DNA from: Aphis gossypii
Lineage: Eukaryota > Arthropoda > Insecta > Hemiptera > Aphididae
Assembly: GCF_020184175.1 (NCBI RefSeq)
Contig: NC_065530.1
Coordinates: forward strand, 80,453,260 to 80,517,259
Length of the DNA stretch: 64,000 bases
Direction: 5' to 3'
Shown here: in pieces, positions 1 to 13,200 of the stretch
Numbering within the stretch: the stretch's first letter is position 1
Layout of the letters: every line of letters starts with the position of its first letter
Program-made: the position numbers and the translations under genes
The notes under the pieces: generated by a model
The model's input: the letters and a program-made list of their open reading frames with translations, nothing else
What the model was told of the DNA's origin: nothing
Databases searched by the model: none

Positions 1-429
1 CCTATCTCAAATTAATTCCACCAGCATAGGCTTGTGAAAATTATACATTTAATGGTTGGTTAATGAATTTGTATGCCTAAAAATAAAAAAATAAAAAAAT
101 AAAAACTTTGAATATTTGAAGCAAAAAAACACCTCTTTCGTTATAATGATACATAATCGTAGATTATTATTATTTAAGGTGTGATTTTATGCCCATTTTT
201 CAACGGCTTTCGTCCTTCGTCCTCGGATTTTAAACGTGTAGATATTTTATTTATTATACTGTTTATTTTACTACGTATTTATTATACTCTAGGTACACGC
301 GTTATAACCGTACATAACGTAAACCTATAACCGACACACGGTTAACTATATACTAGTTAGAAATATATACTTACCACCTATTAACCTGCAGTAAACTATA
401 GTGTCTATACATATAAATATTATACAAGC

Positions 430-769
430 AACACCTCTCGCGTCACTCTGTCCGATTTGCGATAGTCGAAAAGCTGTTACGGTCGATTCGTAACACTGCA
501 GCAGCACCACAGACGATGGCGGTTTGCATGACGCGCCTGGAAGCGTTTCCGCGCAACTTCAAATTGTGACCATAAAAAATTTATCCGCTATCAAACACCG
601 CCGTGGTTCAAAAAAAAGTAGCGTACACAGTCTGTTTGTCTTTTTCTCTCTCTCTCTCTCTCTGAATAGTTTTCTCTCGCTCTTTCTCACTTATAGGTGC
701 TTATCTACAGCAGTTACTCAATTTAATAATACAAATTTAACAACGAATGAAACTGTGTAAATATACACA
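430..769 (+). other. possible 5' end of an unidentified gene (weak)
   Basis: This stretch is richer in CpG than its surroundings. A pyrimidine-rich tract with a (CT)n run at about 643-662 leads to TTATAG at 691-696, which looks like a 3' splice site. A GTAAGT donor begins at 770. Between them lies a possible exon, 697-769, whose ATG at 747 opens a short frame (MKLCKYT) that stays open to the donor in phase 2. A separate ATG at 516 gives a 17-codon frame ending in TGA. I recognise no protein and found no downstream exon that continues the frame, so this is only a candidate gene start. Confidence 0.2.
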
Positions 770-3700
770 GTAAGTATACCTGTATTATTGTGAATGTGTG
801 ATAATAGTACTTAAATGCGCATGCCAACAGAGTAGATCGTGTTGAAACTATTTATTAATATATATGAATATACATTGGTACTACAATGCCGTGTATATGT
901 AACTTGTATATGATATATAAATATGTGTAATGCGAAATGTAGCGTTGATGGGTATAAATTATTCACGAAGGTTTTCCGGACAGAGTGTAAATGATAAATT
1001 AGATTTCGGGCTTCTATATCTACTTACAGGTACGTAGGTATAATAGGAATACATACCTTTCTTATTCAGTTATACGTCTGTAGTGTCCCCCGCTTGTCCT
1101 AATATTATACAACCATAAATCTTGTTGATTTTATAGAAATATTATTTTACGTAAAATTATAGCTATTATTGGTCAAAGTAGTAAACGAGGCACTTGCACG
1201 CGAGTATACGTATTATACTTATCGTGAGATAGGTGCGATAACTCCAAAATGTAAAAATGTGGGAATAATTTGTGAATGTTAATTTTTTAATTGAATAATT
1301 ATCGCACAAATATACTTAATACTTAGGTACATATTAGGCGAATTTTTGAAAATAATTAAACACAATTGTCTAGAAAAGTATTATAATTTTTGTAAATTTT
1401 TTTTTTTATATGATTTATGGTTATTGTAAAACGATATTTTTGAGAAAAAAAATAAGCTTTTACTATTTTTTTAAATGGAAATTAGATTTTTGTCTTCCAC
1501 TTCCACGCACAAAAAAAAATCACCTAGACTATATTGACATTTTTATAATTAAATTTATAAAATATGTTTTTTGTGTAGTTTACGTTTATACTTCCAATAA
1601 TTAGTTGAACACGATTTTGAATACCCTGAAGCTGTATAAACGACAAAAATTATTCAATTTGCAATTTTGTTTAAAACATAAGCTTTTTCGCTTATTATGT
1701 ACACAAACGTTGCCAGATTGCAGGGTAATACGATTCCGCATGGTTATTGGTTGTTTTTTTTTCGGTCACTAACTACAGTTGTATGTATGTTCAATATTTA
1801 AAAGAAAAACAAAAACCAAAGTTTATTGAACTATGAAGTATGAATTATATATTATGTTCATATATCAACACAATAACTATATAATACTACTAAATATTTA
1901 ATGAGCACAAAAAAGACTTTAGAGCTTATTATCATAAATAAGTGCGGCTTACATTTGTATTAGTTACATATAAATTTAACAAATGTTGAAATATATTATA
2001 ATATGAATAACATGATGACCACTTACGTTAATGCAGTAATGCCTATAATATAATATTATTTGAATGTTGACATTGGCATTCTGCGTGTATTACTAAATTT
2101 GTTGTTGACGATAATTCGCCGTGAAAGAAACAAAAATATTTCTCTTTACAACTTTTCATGAAATAATATGTCAGTTATAATAGTAGCAGCACTTAGCACA
2201 AGATTTGTTTATTTTTTTTATTTTCAACAGGACCAAATAAGCGTATAGCGTATAGTTAAAAAGTTGACTTAGCCACTTAGTAACTTAGATATGCCACAGG
2301 CCCCAAAATTATGACATTATTATAAACAACTATAGGCCATCTCAGATTCTGAGTAGAGTGATTATAATGTAATGAGTCTACAATGACATGTTTTTTTCGA
2401 ATAACACTTACGTCCTATACTTGGATTTTAATTGGATCCAGCTGGTACTTTGAGAGAGGGGGAATCAAAAGTAAAAAAATACTCATATACTTTTTAAATA
2501 ATAATGAAAAACTAATACTTCGAGTTTGAATCAAATCTATTTTTTATTAGTGTTTTGTGTCATGTATTATATAATTTTTTTAATGTATTATAGCTTTTGA
2601 TCAATTCATAGAAAATCAAATTTTTTAGTTTTTTTTACATGGAACTATGGAAGACGTTGTCAAACATTTTTTATGCTACTTGAAAAAGAACAATAATTTA
2701 TATCGCTCATAAATTTTCCAAGTATTAGATTAAAAATATCTAAATACAAAAGCGCAATGGTTTTATAATTGTTTTAAAGCTCAAAACAAAAAAATTTGTT
2801 ATATCACGAAAATTTGCAAATTATTATTTAGTATAAAAATATAACAATATAATTTTAATAGCTATAGCCTATAACTTAAAATGTTTGAAAATGTAATACA
2901 AAGTTTCTCATGAGTTATTTATACTATTATTTTTGATGAACTACGGGGCAGAGACTATTTGCCGAAAGCAGATTAAAAAATATGAATTAATCGTAAGTTG
3001 GAAAGTTTGGCAGAACTCCATATCTGTATGCCATAATATCACACTAGTCAGAGACTAGCTTTTTAAATTATTAATTTGTTTACGTACATTTTAGATTAGG
3101 GAAGTGAGCTTGGTAAGTGGAATCTGGAGTTAACCAATTCAATTTAAATCGTTATATTGGTAATAATATGACAGTATTCACTCGAACTTATTCAGAAAAT
3201 CAGAATCATGTATAACGGCTTTTTCATAATAAACACAAGATGATATTCTGTCGTTTTAATAACAAACACTTTTTAAACAATGAACTCATAATTAGATATT
3301 TAAGTATATAATTATCATGTTAATATACTTAACTGTATTATCCAAGGCCAAGGAAGAGTTTTGAGTACGCCTGTAGCCCCCGCTAAGCTTTTGTTTACTG
3401 AACAGCTGCAGTACATATATAAAATAAACACAAACTATAGATAATTAAATTTGAGAAATTCATCAGTAATAATATATAATTGTGTACATAATATTATGTT
3501 GGTAGGCTAAAAAATAAGTATAATGTTGAACGTAGTTGTATATTACGTGGATCACATGCTTAAATAAATACTAAGAAAAAGCGGAGGTCGTGAAAAAAAT
3601 AATACTGCATTTTTGTGAAGATGTAAAAATGTTGTGAATAAAAATAATTAAGTATATGAGGGTTAGTTGGACTAAGGCATGTAGACAATCTGTAGGTAGG

Positions 3701-6700
3701 TACCTTGAAAGGCGAAAGCCTAAATACGTTTAATACGTTTATGTCATATCAATGATAATGCATTGTCCAATATAAGTATTAAGTATAAATTATTTTTCGA
3801 TTGTTTTCCTACTATTATGTATGGTTAATCATTTATTGAACAAATTTATCAAAATGGATTATAAATTTAAGTTGGCGAAATAGTTAATACATTTTTTGTT
3901 GATACGTATTTGTTTTTAACTGTTTAATATTTTTATTTTAGATAAGAGCTTAACATAAAAAAAAACTTACATTTCTTTTATGGTCAATAATTATTGTCAT
4001 CTTTTACTATATATAAGGTAGGTAGGTAGTAGCTGTGGCGTTGACACACCGCCATTAAAGTCAGTTTTTATTGGGTATTGATTTAAAACAGAATGGAATT
4101 ATGCTACTGCTCTGTCCTGTAATAAATTTTATATTTTAATAGCTATAACCTACGTAGCTATCCAAGTATTAGCTTATAACATGCATATAAATATATATGA
4201 ATAATTCACCGATGTGTGCCTGTGTTATATAATGTTATACATTTATACAAATGAACATTGTACAACTTAATTGTGCTATAGTGATGAATAATTAATATTA
4301 ATAATATGCATGCACTTGTATATTATATATGAAAAATACTGTTAATACGAATGTTGAGAGTTACTCAAGATTTATACTATTTTTTATCAAATTGTTAATT
4401 TATTTTTTTAATATTTGACTATATAAAGTTAGAATGATTGAAAATATAAATTAAAAATATATATAGATATAATTATACATATTAATAAATATTAAAGTAA
4501 AATGTATATGTAGGTACTTGAATACTTGTATATTTGTAATTAAAATATTAAATATACATATTTAACATTGAAACTTAAAGTACTTTTCCTTTAAAGTTAT
4601 CGTAATTAATAATTATACACTATAGTACTATACAATACGTGATAATAATACATAAATATAATTGTTGTATTAAAAAATAATAGGAAGTAATTAATAATTA
4701 TAAAAAAATTGTATTCACGATAAATATAATACACAATTTTATAACATTGATTATTAAAATAAACTATAGATATACATTTATAGAATAATAATAAGTAATC
4801 TATAGAATGTAATATTTTAAAGAATTAACACAGAAAATTCATTTTCCTAGTAAAGGAAAAAATATATAAAAACAGAAGTTAAAATTTTTGTTAAAATTTT
4901 TGAGTCACTTATTCAATTTATTATTTGAATAGTAGTTTAAGTTGTTAATTTTTTTATAGAGATGCAGTTTGAAGGTTTGAACTATATATTTAAAGTAATA
5001 ATTTATAGCAAATTGCATATTTCTATTTCAAGTTTTATTATAAAAACTTAACTTGGTCATCAGATCATCCAAATCTTACATAGGCCAAGGTCTTCCACAA
5101 AAATATGTTATTTCAGCTCAGTTCATACTAACCGGTTCGACTTACAATTTTAAAAATTTGGATTACAATATCTAGTTATTCGAAGTAATCTTTTGTATTA
5201 TATAATTTTAAATATTCAGACTTCTTTTTACATCGCATTATTTTTAAACGAAAATACAGACACAGTGAATTCGTTGTCAACTATTTTATATAAATCATGA
5301 TGATTTAAAATTCTTATTCAATTTATAACGTTAAAAAAGTGATATAGAGAGATCATATTGTAAGCATCAGCAATGAAGCATTTCTTATTTGAATTAAAAT
5401 TTTTAAAATAATGTTTGATGATAAAATATAATGATTGAATTGAAAAAAAATGATTCTACTTGCAATATTTGGTAATAATTATACCTATATAATATTGTGC
5501 ACCGTAATGTAGTTACAATTAGTTCTTATTATTTAAAATGATTATTATTAAAAATAAATGTATGATTTGACTATTTTGAAATTTATGTAATTAAGTCAGT
5601 GATTTATTATTTTTTATTTTTTATTTATTTTTTAAAATTTTCAAAAAGGTTCTTATAAGTTATTCTTACTATAAATCTCATAAATTCAAGTACACACACT
5701 TTTATAACGTATTAAGAATTATATTGAAAATAAAAAAATAAAAGTCAATAATTATATATACGTTGACGTAAGTATGAGGAGAGAACTTTGGGGACTATGG
5801 TCCTCCCCACATACAACTATGATATGAAAAATAAACCTAAAAAAAAGTATTTAATTAATTATAATTTAAAACTTAGATATAGTAATTTTAAATACTAATA
5901 GTTGATATAATAACCACAGATAATAAGAATTTTTGATTTTTTCATAGAAAACGTGGGAACTGGGAAGAGAATAATATTACCCAAGGCCCAACTATGTAAT
6001 AATTTACTATTAGGAATGAATGTGTGTTTATAAGCTTCTTCATTTACTTAACAGACATAAAATATAATATATTGAATATAAATTATGTAAATAATAATTT
6101 GTATTTGTATTTCAATAACTATCGTTGTGAAGATGGGTAAGAGCTTCGTCCCTTGTTTAATTTAATCCACATAACCATATTATAAACTAAAATAAACATA
6201 TCATTGTAAAACGCTTGTCTCAAAACTTCAGAAAATATAACTATATATTATATTGAAGTGACTATACAATCTACTAGTATAAACATTTTAACCATTACAT
6301 AATTGTCCTTCTATTTTTGTTGCTGTTGTTATTATTGTTGTAATAATAATAATTATTATAATTATTATTTGCAGAAATAGTATTTTATAGTTAACAATAA
6401 TAATAATTGTTATTATCATAAATAACTATTTCTTTAAATTATTTACACTTACTTGTTTCAATGAAATAAATTGTATCTAAAAAAGAGAAGTTTATTCTTA
6501 ATCCTAACAATAAATATATTTCTATCAGATAATATTTCCAACACCTAGTAATCATCTACTTAAAATATAAGCTGGGAATAAATAATATTATGATCAAGAA
6601 AAGAAATACATAAAAATAAAAATGTATGTTTACATATTGAAAAACGATTCTTTTTTCTGTAAAGCCCAGGATTTTTCTATAAGGAAATAAATAAACAAAT

Positions 6701-6771
6701 AATTTCACATTAAATTTACATCCCAAAGGCCTTGTACATATCCATAACTTACTATGGGTAGTCAATATATA
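770..6771. other. AT-rich intergenic DNA, no gene seen
   Basis: Low-complexity A/T-rich sequence. No open frame here has recognisable protein character. A stretch at 2447-2500 (G-run followed by AATCAAAAGTAAAAAAATACTC) resembles the start of the MITE at 54898, so it is probably a fragment of that family. Around 6310-6410 there is a trinucleotide region (GTT/ATT, then AAT) that can fold back on itself. GTAGGTAGGTAG tandem motifs occur near 4018. Confidence 0.5.
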
Positions 6772-7137
6772 TACTATTACAGCGGTTCTCAAACTGTGGT
6801 ACGCGTACCACTAGTGGTACGTGAAAGACTACATGGTGGTACGCGTAAGGCCACGTGGTGGTAGAACGGAAAATTAAAAATAAATATTCGATTCTGATCT
6901 CATTGAAAATTTGTTATTTAATTCGTATTTTATTTTAAAAAACTAATGAATAAAAATAATTATGTTGCAATATTTTACTGCCATATTATTTAAAATAAAT
7001 GTATTTAACTAAAAAGTAAAGTATTTAAATTGTACAATTTGAATTGTTCTATTTTTAGTCATTAGTGGTACGTGACTGATTAATAATACACCTAAGTGGT
7101 ACGCAAAAAAAAAAGTTTGAGAACCGCTGTACTATTA
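6772..7137. mobile_element. hAT-type MITE, copy A, with 8-bp target duplication
   Basis: A 350-bp element (6780-7129) is bounded by perfect 16-bp terminal inverted repeats, CAGCGGTTCTCAAACT and its reverse complement. The 8-bp direct repeat TACTATTA stands on each side (6772-6779 and 7130-7137). CAG-GGTTCTCAA ends with an 8-bp duplication are the hallmark of hAT elements. The interior is AT-rich and has no transposase, so it must have been mobilised by an autonomous element elsewhere. The perfect ends and duplication suggest a fairly recent insertion. A diverged, inverted relative is at 55876-56204. Confidence 0.93.
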
Positions 7138-9865
7138 TATGTGTATAAACAATTAAGAACTAAAATTACCTTAAACATCACAAGGCAAAAAAAAAAATAC
7201 AACGAACTTTGAGTGGTAAAATCAAATCCTCGTGAATTAGTGGAGTCGATACCTACAATAGTTAAAATTGGTATTTATTATATTGATACATTGAAATAAC
7301 TTAATTTTTAATATTATATGATTTCGTTTAGTATGAAAAAGTATATGAAAAATGCTGTTAACTGATGAGTATTTTAATAAATTATTTGATTACCTACTTG
7401 AAATGTGTAATAACATCGATGCAAATCCGGTTTGACATACCTATAAGTTGTATAATTATGTAAGAAGTAACATAGCAATATTATACTGACCTATCCTCTG
7501 TATTTTCATAATAAGACATATTAATAATAACAATTATCATTTTTAAATATTGATAAGTATAAGTAAATATCCGTTTTTATTGTGTCTATATAATTTATTA
7601 TTTATTATACAAGTATTTTTAAAGGAATTCTTATGATATCTATATTATTCTTTTTTTATTACTTATTCACCCAAGCTTCACTTATAAATGTTACAAATAA
7701 CTAGACGCAAATGTAAGAAAAATTTAATCATACTTAGGAAAATATAAATTGGTATATATTTTTAGTTTGGTTAGTGACATCATTTTCTTCATAATTTAAA
7801 AGTTGGAATAACATTTTTGGATGAAATAAATATATTTTATCGTAAATTTAGCCCTTTTTGTCACTTTTTACTATTTTCTCATAAATAAAATGAAACGATG
7901 TACTATATATGATTGAATATTACGTTACTCAAAGGAGTCAAAGAGTATTTATTATTAAAAAATCTAAAAAAAAATTTATCGACTTAATAAAAGATAAAAT
8001 AACATTTCAATCCAATCATGGTATACCTATAACCTTGAGAATATAATTTATATAAATAGTATATAGCTATTGGATATTACCTACACAACAACCCACTTAT
8101 AATAATATAATTTAAAACTAACTTATTATTAAAATGTTTGTTTCTTTTGGTAAGTGTAGTTTTTTCTTTATTGTGAATTGATTCCCTCCGAGTACCTACA
8201 AGATGATGACTGAAGTGTATAGTTGTTGTAAGGACTCGTTAAAAGTGCAGATATATATCATAAAATATGTATCGGTATATCTATATAAAACGATAAATAA
8301 ATAAACATTAATAAACAATTATCAAGTTTTCAAATTTTCAATTGTTAAACTTATATGGTATAAAGTGGTCAATAATGTTGTATATACCTAGTTAAGTGTT
8401 TATGTGATATTAAGTCTAGAGGGCGAATGTACGCAGCTGTTTTAAATTTTAATATTATTTATAGGTAGATATACACTAAATATTATTGAGCAATACTTCA
8501 TAATATTGAAGCAATATATGATCATCAGTAATAAGTACTAATAACCAATAAACGGTGACGAATAGGGGAAATTCAGAAAACTCTAAAAAGCCTGAAATAT
8601 ATAGAAATTTTATATATTTTAACTAATAACGTATAAGGTTAAATTTTTTCTGATATTCGATTTAAAATGGTTAAGAAATATATTAACTACTTATGACAAT
8701 AATGTCAACTATTATATAAATAAATTTATTGAAAATTATCCTGAATTATAATTTATAACTGACCTCGATTGCTGTATGTATTTAAAATATAATAGCATTG
8801 ATATGACACTAAGTCTAATATTGTTGAGTGTCTAGACGCATATAATGTGTAACTATAATAACTATAAAGAAGTAGTTTATCCGGAAGTGATTCAATTGAG
8901 AGGGAGGGGGAATTTATATTTTGGTACAAAATTTAAATTATAAAATATATTATATTATCATAATTACTGTATAATATATGTAATCTACTAAGGATTAAAA
9001 ATAATTAGGTCATGAAGAGAGAGAGATAATAACACTCTTAATTCGCTCCTCTTCTCAAAGAACCCAATGATAGTGATATTTTTTTAAGACACTTTAAAAA
9101 GAATCCTCTGCAGTTTAGTTATTAGGAATTACTATATAATATTATACTTGTAAAATTTTTATATTTTTACTTTTTAAATGAAACTTTTTTTAGAGTGAAA
9201 TACATAATTACCTATATATGATTTAAACTTAAAAGTAATACAAATATTATGTTAATAAATTTACAAAAAGATTACTAAAGTAATCAATTCGACCCCAATA
9301 TTAAAACTTATTGGAGCAATAAGAATATTCTTTTTAATGATTATTCTGGCTCGTGTGACAATTTTCTATTAGGTACCTATTATAATGTTATAAGGTTTAT
9401 AATGATTACAATTGACAATGCGTAGGTATTGTACAGCGGGTAGCATGTGCACGCATTTGGAAATTTCACCACGCATTGATATTTTATAGATAATGCTTGT
9501 CATTCAATAAAAAAATGTGACGTTTACATTATACAACAAACTTATATTACAGACTCACGCATTTTAAATTCGTTAGAATTTAAAAAGGTTTTGCAAAATC
9601 AAAATCGACTACAGAATTGGACTTATATAGAAATCGACTTGAGCCTACAACATTGTCTATTATTATTATTTATTAATATTAATTAGGTACAAGTGCAGGG
9701 GAGGAGGATTATTGTAACACGAGATAACACCAGCTGTAACTTAAATGATGGATATTATTTAATGCCGTACTCTGATCAAATTCCCTGGGAAAGGGGGTAC
9801 TTTAACCTCTTCTCTCCAGTTCCTCTGCGTACTTAATATATATATTTCTGTCTATATGATGTATA
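7138..9865. other. AT-rich intergenic DNA, no gene seen
   Basis: A/T-rich sequence with no convincing open frame. A short G-rich patch near 8900-8915 (GAGAGGGAGGGGGAA) resembles the G-run of the MITE families further right, but no element boundaries could be drawn. Confidence 0.5.
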
Positions 9866-9870
9866 TACAT

Positions 9871-10205
9871 ACAGGGTGATTAATCGAGCATGTCCACCGC
9901 AGACCCCTATTTGTTCATATAATAACGAGTTTGTTCAAATTTACACTTTTGAATTTTTTAAGTGTGCTTAAAACCATATTTTTAAATTGTTAACTTGTGT
10001 AGTTTTTTAAAAAAAAAACATTAGTTTCATAATTTATTTTGAAAAATTAGTTTGAATCGATACAGGACATTTATTAAATGACGTATTAAAAAATACATAT
10101 TCCTTATACATCGTTAATTTAAAAATTCCAAAAATAAGAAATCGGATACATTCATCATTAAAGAGAAAAATGGGGGTGAGTATACTAAGTAAATCATTCG
10201 TCCTG
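9871..10205. mobile_element. MITE-like element with ACAGG...CCTG ends
   Basis: The left end ACAGGGTGATTAATCGA matches the reverse complement of the right end (ACAGGACGAATGATTTACTTAG) imperfectly over about 20 bases. The word TACAT flanks both ends (9866-9870 and 10206-10210) and may be the target duplication. There is no coding capacity. ACAGGGTGATT ends are a repeat type I associate with insect genomes, but I cannot name the superfamily. Confidence 0.55.
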
Positions 10206-10244
10206 TACATCGATATACGTTAATATAATTCAATAATCGTAAAC

Positions 10245-10292
10245 AATAATAATAATAATAATAATATTGCTAATAATAATAATAATAATAAG
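10245..10292. repeat. (AAT)n microsatellite
   Basis: Two blocks of AAT units are separated by a short interruption (ATTGCT). It lies just right of the element ending at 10205. Confidence 0.9.
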
Positions 10293-13200
10293 TGATTCCG
10301 AGCATGACCAAAATGCACTACGTTGGGGCCGGAGAAAAACGAAAACGGCACGGCGTTAGACTGTGGAGCGGTGTATACTTATTCACTCTTTATAATACAT
10401 ACATAAACCTGCCTACTATTCTTGTACAGTGTACAGTGTACACGTTATATACTTACACTATTATATACTTTCACTCGCCGTATTCTAATCGATACATCTC
10501 GACGGACTAGTAATATAGGTAATTAATAACGAAAGCAGCAAGTAACGACGACCAACAAATAAACAATGGCCGTGTATAAATTATGGCGTATACCTAAGTA
10601 TATCAGCTACGGCATATACATGTGCTGCAGTGTGTAGGTACGGTATAATATTATTATTGCACAAGCCCACCGCCACCGTCGAGTTTGTTGTTGTTATTAT
10701 TAAACACACGTCCAACTGTGCTATATTATTCGTTCCGGGCAATCGATCGCGGCAATATACAATTATATATAATTTATATATATATATATATATATATTAG
10801 GTATATAAGGTATATTAGGCATTATTATAATATCATATCTGATAATTTTACCGGGAGAAGTAACCAAGTACCTACTATATTAAATTCTACAACCAAGACA
10901 TTTTTTTTTGTTCATTTTTAAGTATAAAGAGAAGAGGCTGAAAGGAACTTTGATTTTTACTGTTTCGAGATTGTCTGCATTTATTATACGACATAATCAT
11001 GTGGTGGGTGGTTAAGTTCAATAGTCCAATAGAGCTTCGCGGTATGGCTCTAGTTATGCCCAAGAAAAACGTTTGAATCATTGAATAAAAAGAGTTAATA
11101 AGTGACATTATTGGAAGTTTTTGAGATAATGTAGTCATATAGACATATAAGAGCTTTTTTCCGTGTTGCGTAGTAACATGCATATGTATAATGGTAACGT
11201 AAAATACATCAACTTAATCAACTGCGTGTATCTCTGAAAATAATAAATAATTCTACTGACTCAATATTTTGTTTCAATGTATATTGCGCAACACTTATTT
11301 ATTTTCATCAATACAACAAAAAATGTCTTATCATCCTTTAAAAATCTTTCATATTTTGTTTGTTATTTAATTTTTTATATTATGCACTTTTTTATAGTGT
11401 ACTCGTTAATTGAGTATATTTATATTAATATCATTATTGGATATAGGTTCACAGTTTTGAGTATACATTTGCTTGATCGAAGTGTATAAGTATTTATTGC
11501 GATTGCGTGTTTTGACCGCTTTTAGCGATTATTAAATGCAAAAGAGGTATTGCATAACCAACAAGATCGCGAAAAAAACAAAATAAAAACTACCAATTGA
11601 AAAACAAATATCGAATCATATTATTATTATCGTCTTTGCGTGTTATTTCAATGGTTTGATTTACCGTTCGTGTATACCTAAGTTTAACATTATTTTGTAC
11701 ACTATTTTGAATTGTAAAATAAATTGGGATTTTTGTTAAAATATACAATGCTTACATAATATATTATAGTCATTAACTTTTCAATTGAACGACATGCATA
11801 AACTTGGTTCCAGCCCAAAGTGGTTGTTTGGCAAACTTCCCATCCATCACAATATCACTATACACGCTGCACGAAATATGTTCAATATATTTTATATTTT
11901 TATAGGGCGTTTTTACAAATAATGTTACGAGATTAGAATAAACGTACTTGGTGAAGTGTCATAAAACCGAAATTTTCAAAAATTTCTATTAAGATTCTAC
12001 TTACGAGGTACTTATTGTCCACATATAATTTTTCCAATTGTCATACCTTTCAAGTTCCAATATCTTCTGATCCCTGTCGACAGGCTTGTTATAAGGAATC
12101 ATTTTTAGTCATAATTTATTTTGATTATGATTCCACTCTCCCACCCCTGAGGTTACTAAAATGATTTTCTATGTACGTGTTTGCTAGCAGCTCCATTTGT
12201 TACGGTGTTTATCGAACGATATTAGGTCACATCAATTTTCGATTATGACATACTGCCATACTGGTACCAAATGGTACCCATCACGTTAAAAATGGGCCAA
12301 GAATCACGTGACATATTATTTCACATATTATATGGACCATGCAATAGGAATATCGTTGAAGATTTATTTTTCAATTTAAAAATGACTAACCATAAGTATA
12401 CAAAAATAAAAATTTGTGTTTTTAATTCGAAAAAAATGCTTACAAATTCGTTTTTTCATCTTTCATAGGATATTTTTGTCTTAATGGTGAAATTCATTTA
12501 GAAACTCGCTGTATAAGTATATATTACAGGCACGGGACCTTTAGAATGTTATTGTTCCAAATAATATAAATTAGGTATATTATATATATCAGAGAATGAC
12601 AATGATGGTCGTCTAATTTCTTATAATAGCAGTCACATCAATATAAAAAAAAACTCAACGATAATCGTCGTCAAGAAGATGGATGACAAAAAAAAACGAG
12701 TGTGGCGAGTTCTTCCATCGTGTGGTTACTGGTCAGTGGTGTAGTTAAGCGAGCAGGCAGGTAAGTAGGTATGAAGGCATACGTACAAAAAAAAAGAGCG
12801 GCCTTGACCGATTTTCATGGTTCGCGACCGTATACCGAGCACCGAGACATAATTGCATTTATTGTTGCCGTCGGTTACGAATAAAACCACAATTTCACGT
12901 GTGTACTCAGATTGACCGACCATTTAACGCGATACGTGTGTGATGTAGTACTTATATGTATAAAGAATATAGATATTATAAATATAATGAAAATGCATTT
13001 TATCTATATAATAGTCAATAGGCTAATGCTATAAATCATATTATATTTTATTATGTATATTTTTTTCTTCGTCGTTTTCGCGCGTATTTATACTGCACGT
13101 CGAATTAGTTATACGAATGACCCGAAGACAATATAAATAATATAAACATGTTATACCTACTCACAAGTTTGTTTCAGTGAGGCCCAATAATCTCAAAAAG

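Noticed and set aside
10245..10292. Regular short repeats considered as a CRISPR-like array
   Set aside because: Plain trinucleotide microsatellite with no spacers, in a eukaryotic context.
10887..11183. 98-codon open frame on the - strand
   Set aside because: No domain, biased toward A/T-rich codons, no splice or promoter context.
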